A stretch of DNA of 11,641 nt, taken from assembly GCA_938010745.1 (NCBI GenBank), contig CALLVF010000075.1:1-11641 (forward strand), in the 5' to 3' direction. Position numbers and translations under genes: made by a program. Below are positions 7,401 to 11,641 of the stretch, piece after piece (the stretch's first letter is position 1; each line of letters opens with the position of its first letter). The notes under the pieces are model-generated. The model was not told the DNA's origin and did not search any database. It saw nothing but the letters and a program-made list of their open reading frames with translations. Origin of the DNA: an uncultured Patescibacteria group bacterium (lineage in GTDB: Bacteria > Patescibacteriota > Microgenomatia > UBA1406 > GWC2-37-13).

Positions 7401-7424
7401 GATAAATAATCTGATAAATAATCT
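7401..7424 (+). repeat. Perfect 12-bp tandem duplication before trpS
   Basis: GATAAATAATCT occurs twice head to tail (7401-7412 and 7413-7424), ending one base before the trpS ATG at 7426. Each copy contains a -10-like TAAATA preceded by AT-rich sequence; in the second copy CTGATAAATA resembles an extended -10 (TG, one base, TAAATA) 5 nt from the ATG. The duplication therefore may double the promoter core or the translation-start region. Confidence 0.85.
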
Positions 7425-7425
7425 T

Positions 7426-8400
7426 ATGAGAAAAAGAGTCTTATCAGGGATCAGAGCAACAGGGAGATTGCATTTAGGTAATTACCTGGGAGCTGTTAAA
7501 GGAATGATTGAACTCCAAAATAATCCTTCATACCAATGTCTTTATATGGTAGCTGATGCCCATACTATAACAACTCCCTATGATCCAAAACAACTTTCTG
7601 ATAACAGAAAAGAAATTATTATTGACTATCTCGCCTCCGGACTTGACCCGCAAAAATCAATTTTATTTATTCAATCTCAAATTCCTGAACATTTCGAACT
7701 AACTTATTATTTTTCCTCAATTGTGACAATTGCCCGGATGCAGCATCTACCCACCTATAAAGAAAAAGTTAAACAATATCCACAAAACAACACCATGGCT
7801 CTTTTAAACTATCCAATTTTAATGGCAGCTGATATTTTAGTCTATAAAGCTAATTTAGTTCCTGTAGGTGCAGATCAAGAACCTCATCTTGAAGTCGCCC
7901 GAGAAATTGGAAGAAAAATGAATCAACTATTTAAAACTGATTTCCCTGAACCAATTCGTTTTGCCACCAAAGGAGAATACATACCTTCTTTAAAAGGGGA
8001 GGGAAAGATGAGTAAATCAGTTGAAGGAAGTTATATTAACTTAACAGATAGTTTTGATGAGATAAGAAAAAAAATAAGAAGCATACCAACAGCAACCACA
8101 GCCGGAGGACCGCTTATTGGTGGATTAAAAACTTTATTTATTTTGGGACAAATCTTTTTGTCTTCAACCGATTATCAAAATTTTAAAAATCAATACAATC
8201 AAGGAAACTTACAGTTTTCCCAAATGAAAGACACTTTAGCTCAAGTAATATACGAAGAACTAAAATCTTTTCAAGAAAGAAGAAAAGAAATTGAAAAAAA
8301 TGAGGATTATGTTAATGAAGTCATAAAAGAGGGAGCAATCCGTGCCCGAGAAATCGCCTCGCAAACATTGAAAGAGGTGAAAGAGAAAATGGGCTTTTAA
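7426..8400 (+). CDS. trpS: Tryptophanyl-tRNA synthetase
   Basis: This class I synthetase, a cytoplasmic dimer, attaches tryptophan to tRNA-Trp. The 324-aa length is typical. Seen: GIRATGRLHLGNYLGA with the HIGH-type motif HLGN (16-19); the MAADILVYKANLVPVGADQ core (133-151) and the following EPHLEVARE (152-160), which form the tryptophan and ATP pocket; and the KMSKS loop exactly KMSKS (194-198). The helical C-terminal region (about 205-324) is complete. The protein contains no tryptophan at all. There is no T-box leader: the dtd-trpS gap is only 79 bp and shows no T-box hairpin or tRNA-pairing bulge. No Shine-Dalgarno is present. It converges on the rfbC-like gene with a 9-bp gap. Confidence 0.96.
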   Translation: MRKRVLSGIRATGRLHLGNYLGAVKGMIELQNNPSYQCLYMVADAHTITTPYDPKQLSDNRKEIIIDYLASGLDPQKSILFIQSQIPEHFELTYYFSSIVTIARMQHLPTYKEKVKQYPQNNTMALLNYPILMAADILVYKANLVPVGADQEPHLEVAREIGRKMNQLFKTDFPEPIRFATKGEYIPSLKGEGKMSKSVEGSYINLTDSFDEIRKKIRSIPTATTAGGPLIGGLKTLFILGQIFLSSTDYQNFKNQYNQGNLQFSQMKDTLAQVIYEELKSFQERRKEIEKNEDYVNEVIKEGAIRAREIASQTLKEVKEKMGF

Positions 8401-8409
8401 AAATCTTCT

Positions 8410-9009
8410 TCATTTAAACTTTAAATTTTTTTTCCATTGACTAATTGTCAATCCTTTTTTATCCTTTTCCGAAAGGATTGCCTTTTCTTTGTATTGATCA
8501 AAAATTTTTTTAATCATTATGTCACAATAGCTCCAGTTAATATCCTCAGCTAATGGATAAATTCCAACCTCCCCTTGAGGATTGTAAATTTCAGTAGCAA
8601 AATATTCAATCGTTGATTCTTTTAAATAAAAATTTCCATGAGCAAATCCAGGAGGTATCCAAATCCACTGATCATATTCATCAATCCAACTTGATGGCAT
8701 TTGGTAACCTCCAATAAAACCAAAAGTTTTAGATTCTTTTCTTAAATCGAGAAAGAAATCAATCATTTCGCCAACCACAGTTCTTACCAATTTTCCCATC
8801 GGAGGATCATATTGAAGATGAAAACCGCGAAGAACGTTTTTTTTTGAATGACTTTCCATTACCTGTTTTATCCTCAATTGAGGAATTATCTGCTCCAATT
8901 GGGCAAAACGGTAAGTCTCCGTAAAGTATCCCCGTTTATCAGTAAAACGAGAAAAACGAATCACTTTTACTTCGGGAAAAACTAAAGATTCAATTTCAAG
9001 AATTTTCAT
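8410..9009 (-). CDS. dTDP-4-dehydrorhamnose 3,5-epimerase family protein (RmlC-like)
   Basis: RmlC enzymes epimerise C3 and C5 of dTDP-4-keto-6-deoxyglucose on the way to dTDP-rhamnose; relatives make other deoxysugars. The 199-aa cupin has the family marks: DKRGYFTETY (24-33), the catalytic histidine H64 in VLRGFH (59-64, with Phe where RGLH is usual), GKLVRTVVGEMIDFFLDLR (72-90), IPPGFAHGNFYL (118-129), and the likely acid Y142 in TEIYNP. Length is slightly longer than the usual 180-190. The other rhamnose genes (rmlA, rmlB, rmlD) are not in this window, so the exact substrate is uncertain. It lies downstream of the tRNA gene on the same strand; a TTGACA (9068-9063) between them could provide a promoter. 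No Shine-Dalgarno is visible. Confidence 0.88.
   Translation of the reverse strand: MKILEIESLVFPEVKVIRFSRFTDKRGYFTETYRFAQLEQIIPQLRIKQVMESHSKKNVLRGFHLQYDPPMGKLVRTVVGEMIDFFLDLRKESKTFGFIGGYQMPSSWIDEYDQWIWIPPGFAHGNFYLKESTIEYFATEIYNPQGEVGIYPLAEDINWSYCDIMIKKIFDQYKEKAILSEKDKKGLTISQWKKNLKFK
8412..8433 (+). terminator. Weak candidate terminator after trpS
   Basis: ATTTAAA (8412-8418), one C, then TTTAAAT (8420-8426) form a perfect 7-bp inverted repeat running into eight consecutive T residues (8426-8433). The stem is entirely A-T and the single-base loop means that some pairs cannot form, so it would be weak. It lies within the 3' end of the convergent gene. Confidence 0.2.
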
Positions 9010-9073
9010 AATCGGTAAAGCAAACTATGTTAAATTAATTCTTTTAATTACTGCATATTTGCTGTCAAAATAG

Positions 9074-9145
9074 TGCTAGGGGTGGGATTTGAACCCACGA
9101 CACGTCGCTTATGAAACGACTGCTCTGCCACTGAGCTACCCTAGC
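9074..9145 (-). tRNA. tRNA with CAU anticodon, probably elongator tRNA-Met
   Basis: The minus strand folds into a full 72-nt cloverleaf: acceptor GCTAGGG/CCCTAGC (7 pairs), D stem GCTC/GAGC with a 7-nt loop, anticodon stem GTCGT/GCGAC with loop TTCATAA (anticodon CAT), a 5-nt variable loop, and T stem GTGGG/CCCAC with loop TTCAAAT. The discriminator base is A. The following bases are CTA, so CCA is not encoded and must be added enzymatically. It is not the initiator: position 1 pairs with 72, and the anticodon stem lacks the three G-C pairs. It could instead be tRNA-Ile with a lysidine-modified CAU anticodon, which sequence alone does not settle. Confidence 0.93.
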
Positions 9146-9207
9146 ATTTCTAATAAGTATCAGTAAATAAAATAACTGCTATACCAAATAATTTATTATG
9201 ACTTTCT

Positions 9208-9220
9208 TGTTATAATTATA
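9208..9220 (+). promoter_or_regulatory. Extended -10 promoter of the glycan cluster, within a palindrome
   Basis: TGTTATAAT (TG 9208-9209, TATAAT 9211-9216) is an extended -10, 6 nt before the ATG at 9223. The core TATAATTATA (9211-9220) is a perfect palindrome, so the minus strand presents the same -10 facing the tRNA and rfbC-like genes. Confidence 0.6.
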
Positions 9221-9222
9221 CA

Positions 9223-10149
9223 ATGAGCAACAACAAAATTGAATTTTCAATAATTATTGTCTCTTACAATACAAAAAAAATAACAAAAGATTGTTTAAAT
9301 TCAATTTTTAAATCACTTCAAAATTCAAAGATAAATTATGAAGTTATCGTAGTTGATAATAATTCCACTGATGGATCAAGGTATATGATTAAAAAAATGC
9401 AAAATTCAAAAACAATACATGAAAATTCCCAATTAAAATTCAAAATTATTTTAAATAAAAAAAATTTAGGATTTGCCCTAGCCAATAACCAAGCTATTAA
9501 AATTGCCAGAGGTAAATATCTTCTTTTCCTTAACTCAGATATTTTGGTATTAAATAACGCTATCGAAAAATTGTTAAAGTTTTATAAACAGAAGGAAAAA
9601 ATGATAAACTTTTTAGGGGGGAAACTTTTGAACAAAGATTTGACACCTCAGCCCTCGTGTGGCCCTATGTATTCTTTACCTATGGTTTTTTTCCATCTTT
9701 TCCTAAAAGGCGACTATTGGGGGTTAACTCGTTATTCGCCAAATGACGTAAAGGAAGTTGATTGGGTATCAGGCGCTTGTATTTTGACAAAAAAAAAGTT
9801 TATGGAAAAGCTTGGTGGATTTGATGAAAATATTTTTATGTATATGGATGAAATTGATCTTTTTTATCGGGCTAAAAAAGCTGGATATCGAATTTTTTTT
9901 TATCCCCATGCTAAATTCATCCACCTTGGAAGCGCCTCAAGCGCTGGTCGCTCATTTCCCATTCTTCAAGTGTATAATGGATTAATTTATTTTTACAAAA
10001 AACACTATAACTCTCCAATATATCTTTTTTTTCTCAAGTTTATGTTAAAATTTAAAGCAATAGTGGCAATATTTATTGGCAAAATACTAAAAAATAAATA
10101 TCTAACAGAAACTTATGAAAAAGCTTTTCAGATTACTTCAATGGCTTGA
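9223..10149 (+). CDS. GT2 family glycosyltransferase (rhamnosyltransferase-like)
   Basis: The 308-aa protein has a GT-A fold: FSIIIVSYNT (8-17), VDNNSTDGS (44-52) for nucleotide-sugar binding, LGFALANNQAI (82-92), and NSD (104-106) as the DxD-type metal site. It then has VDWVSGACILTKK (179-191) and LGGFDENIFMYMDEIDLFYR (197-216), whose MDEID acidic cluster is the usual place of the catalytic base, and FIHLGSASS (232-240). A hydrophobic stretch near 267-288 suggests membrane association. This pattern is that of the WbbL-like branch, which transfers rhamnose or similar sugars onto lipid-linked glycans on the cytoplasmic face. Sugar specificity cannot be read from the sequence, although an RmlC-like gene is the near neighbour. 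It begins the plus-strand surface-glycan unit. Confidence 0.9.
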   Translation: MSNNKIEFSIIIVSYNTKKITKDCLNSIFKSLQNSKINYEVIVVDNNSTDGSRYMIKKMQNSKTIHENSQLKFKIILNKKNLGFALANNQAIKIARGKYLLFLNSDILVLNNAIEKLLKFYKQKEKMINFLGGKLLNKDLTPQPSCGPMYSLPMVFFHLFLKGDYWGLTRYSPNDVKEVDWVSGACILTKKKFMEKLGGFDENIFMYMDEIDLFYRAKKAGYRIFFYPHAKFIHLGSASSAGRSFPILQVYNGLIYFYKKHYNSPIYLFFLKFMLKFKAIVAIFIGKILKNKYLTETYEKAFQITSMA

Positions 10150-11623
10150 TAACAATCTACTAAAAATACTTTTAGGTATTTTTATTTTTCTTATTCCTCT
10201 TTACCCAAAAATACCATTAAAAATGGTAAATTACACCTATATTGCCATTCGTTTAGAAGATATTTATTTTGCCTTTCTTGTTTTAATTTACGTAATACAT
10301 CTATTGAGAAAAAAAATAGCAATTGATAAAAAATTTTTTCTACTTTTCTTTTTGTATTGGCTTGCAGTTTTCGTTTCATCCATTTGGGCAATTTATATCG
10401 GTAAAACTGTAGAATTCAAACACTTAGCTTTCTTGCATTCGCTGCGAAGAATTGAGTATATGTCTGTTTTTTTCATTGCTGTCTCTGTGGTTAAAAATAA
10501 AAAAGATTTTTTCTTTTATTTGTCTTTGGTTTGTTTCGCTTTATTTTTTGTAAATCTTTATGGGATTGGTCAAAAATTTTTAGGCTGGCCAGCAGTTCAG
10601 ACCATGAATCCTGAATATGCCAAAGGCTATCTACTTTATCTTACTCCAGAAGCAAGAATTTCTTCCACTTTTGCTGGTCATTATGATTTAGCTGCCTATC
10701 TTGTTTTTCTTATTCCTCTTATTTGGGGATTTTACTTTGCTCGGCAAAATATTTATTACATTTTTCTTTTCGCTATATCTTTATTAACACTGGTCTTAAC
10801 TGCCTCAAGGATTTCTTATGGAGCTTATGTTCTCTCAACTTTTGCCTTTCTTTTATTCATGAGAAAATTTAAAGCTTTATTTTTGGTATTAATTCTAACA
10901 ACTGTTCTTACTTTATCATCGCAAAATCTTACTTCACGTTTCAAAAGAACATTTCAAGTAAAACAAATCTTTGTTAATCAATCAACCGGCCAAGTTATAC
11001 TTCCCCAGAAAATAACTACGAAGGAGCTACCAGCGGGAACTTTTTATTTAGGTACTATTCCAGAAAGCGGTGAACATAAAAAAATTTCTTCTGATCAAGA
11101 AAAATTACTCAAAGAACAACTGATTGAAGAAATAAGAAAAGAAACTTCAAAAAAGGGAAAAAAATTAACTATTAAAGAAGAGGAATTTTTAATTGCCTCA
11201 TTATCTTCTCGTCTTAAACCGATAAATACGGTAGTCTCCGATATTTCTTTTGCCACACGCCTTCAAGTAGAATGGCCAAGAGCGATTAAGGCTTTTTTAA
11301 AAAATCCCCTTTTAGGTTCTGGACCTTCGTCAATCACTGAAGCTACTGACAATGATTATCTGCGCTCTTTAGGCGAAGTTGGTCTTTTGGGGACAGTTCT
11401 ACTGACAGTAATCTTTTATAATCTTGTTGCAAAAATAATTGACTCTATTAAAAAAATGAAGCAATCTGATAAACCAATTTATATTGCCTTCATTTTTGGG
11501 CTTTTTGCTCTTTTAGTTAATGCTTTATATATTGATGTTTTTGAAGCATCAAAGGTGGCTTTTCAATTCTGGCTAATTAGTGGATTGTTTATTGGCTCTC
11601 TCAGTTACTATGAAAAAGGCTGA
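10115..11623 (+). CDS. O-antigen ligase/polymerase family membrane protein (Wzy_C-type)
   Basis: This polytopic inner-membrane protein probably joins or polymerises undecaprenyl-linked glycans on the outer face. The 502 aa contain about ten or more hydrophobic segments (for example 16-30, 48-64, 74-93, 133-150, 190-208, 212-230, 234-270, 424-437, 455-472, 481-497). Family marks are SRISYGAY (231-238), TRLQVEWPRAIKAFLKNPLLGSG (from 381) and DNDYLRSLGEVGLLG (412-426). The last fits the ligase motif H[NSQ]x9GxxG except that Asp412 replaces the histidine. Residues about 272-383 form an unusually long charged, non-membrane loop between the two halves. The start at 10115 overlaps the glycosyltransferase by 35 bp; the next in-frame Met (37) would cut the first helix, so the overlap is probably real. 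No Shine-Dalgarno is visible. Confidence 0.88.
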   Translation: MKKLFRLLQWLDNNLLKILLGIFIFLIPLYPKIPLKMVNYTYIAIRLEDIYFAFLVLIYVIHLLRKKIAIDKKFFLLFFLYWLAVFVSSIWAIYIGKTVEFKHLAFLHSLRRIEYMSVFFIAVSVVKNKKDFFFYLSLVCFALFFVNLYGIGQKFLGWPAVQTMNPEYAKGYLLYLTPEARISSTFAGHYDLAAYLVFLIPLIWGFYFARQNIYYIFLFAISLLTLVLTASRISYGAYVLSTFAFLLFMRKFKALFLVLILTTVLTLSSQNLTSRFKRTFQVKQIFVNQSTGQVILPQKITTKELPAGTFYLGTIPESGEHKKISSDQEKLLKEQLIEEIRKETSKKGKKLTIKEEEFLIASLSSRLKPINTVVSDISFATRLQVEWPRAIKAFLKNPLLGSGPSSITEATDNDYLRSLGEVGLLGTVLLTVIFYNLVAKIIDSIKKMKQSDKPIYIAFIFGLFALLVNALYIDVFEASKVAFQFWLISGLFIGSLSYYEKG

Positions 11624-11641
11624 TTTTATTATATTAATTAC
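11610..11641 (+). CDS. Partial gene off right edge; possible polyprenyl glycosylphosphotransferase
   Basis: An ATG at 11610, overlapping the end of the ligase gene by 14 bp, opens a frame (MKKADFIILI) to the window edge. Overlap with the preceding gene mirrors the glycosyltransferase-ligase junction. The start resembles, from memory, the N-terminus of CPR sugar-1-phosphate transferases that begin with a basic tip followed by membrane helices, which would fit the cluster. Ten residues cannot prove this. Confidence 0.35.
   Translation, partial: MKKADFIILI

Noticed and set aside
7347..7425. A T-box riboswitch or Trp leader peptide ahead of trpS.
   Set aside because: The gap is only 79 bp and shows no T-box motif, hairpins or Trp-codon ORF.
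10191..10391. Minus-strand open frame inside the O-antigen ligase gene.
   Set aside because: The basic, motif-free translation is what the antisense of membrane-helix codons gives.
1..11641. CRISPR arrays, insertion sequences, toxin-antitoxin or defence genes.
   Set aside because: No regularly spaced repeats, transposase or integrase motifs, terminal inverted repeats or defence-family motifs were seen on either strand.

Overview
The window looks like an AT-rich, compact genome segment from a Candidate Phyla Radiation bacterium (Patescibacteria), probably of the Microgenomates type. This is an inference from low G+C, short proteins, tiny intergenic gaps, a tRNA gene without an encoded CCA end, and start codons without Shine-Dalgarno sequences. 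TGA is a stop in several genes (pnp, rfbC-like, glycosyltransferase, ligase), which argues against the TGA=Gly recoded CPR lineages.

Left block (1-2455, minus strand): rpsO (S15), then pnp (PNPase), then the first 25 codons of a gene running off the left edge, possibly an FtsK-type DNA translocase. Divergent from rpsO, on the plus strand, a 90-aa membrane protein of unknown function is followed after 2 bp by metG and after another 22 bp by a bifunctional class A penicillin-binding protein (peptidoglycan glycosyltransferase plus transpeptidase). The rpsO/membrane-protein divergence uses one palindromic -10 element (ATTATAAT, 2464-2471) placed exactly 8 nt from both start codons.

Middle (6392-6896): this 505-bp stretch has no large gene. 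It holds a 35-codon minus-strand ORF with a hydrophobic segment and its own plausible promoter. Beyond it are minus-strand fragments in several frames that look like a decayed gene of unknown identity. Then come dtd (D-aminoacyl-tRNA deacylase) and trpS, each apparently with its own promoter; trpS has a perfect 12-bp tandem duplication immediately before its start.

Right block (8410-11641): an RmlC-type sugar epimerase (minus), a tRNA with CAU anticodon (minus), then a plus-strand surface-polysaccharide cluster. The cluster has a GT2 glycosyltransferase, an O-antigen-ligase/polymerase-type membrane protein overlapping it by 35 bp, and the first codons of another overlapping gene at the right edge. 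Together these suggest cell-surface glycan synthesis, with a deoxysugar epimerase nearby.

The most interesting signal is regulatory. At nearly every transcription-unit start a -10 hexamer sits 6-10 nt from the ATG, implying leaderless mRNAs, and no gene shows a convincing Shine-Dalgarno. I see no defence system, mobile element, CRISPR array or clearly novel multi-gene system; most genes are core housekeeping functions.
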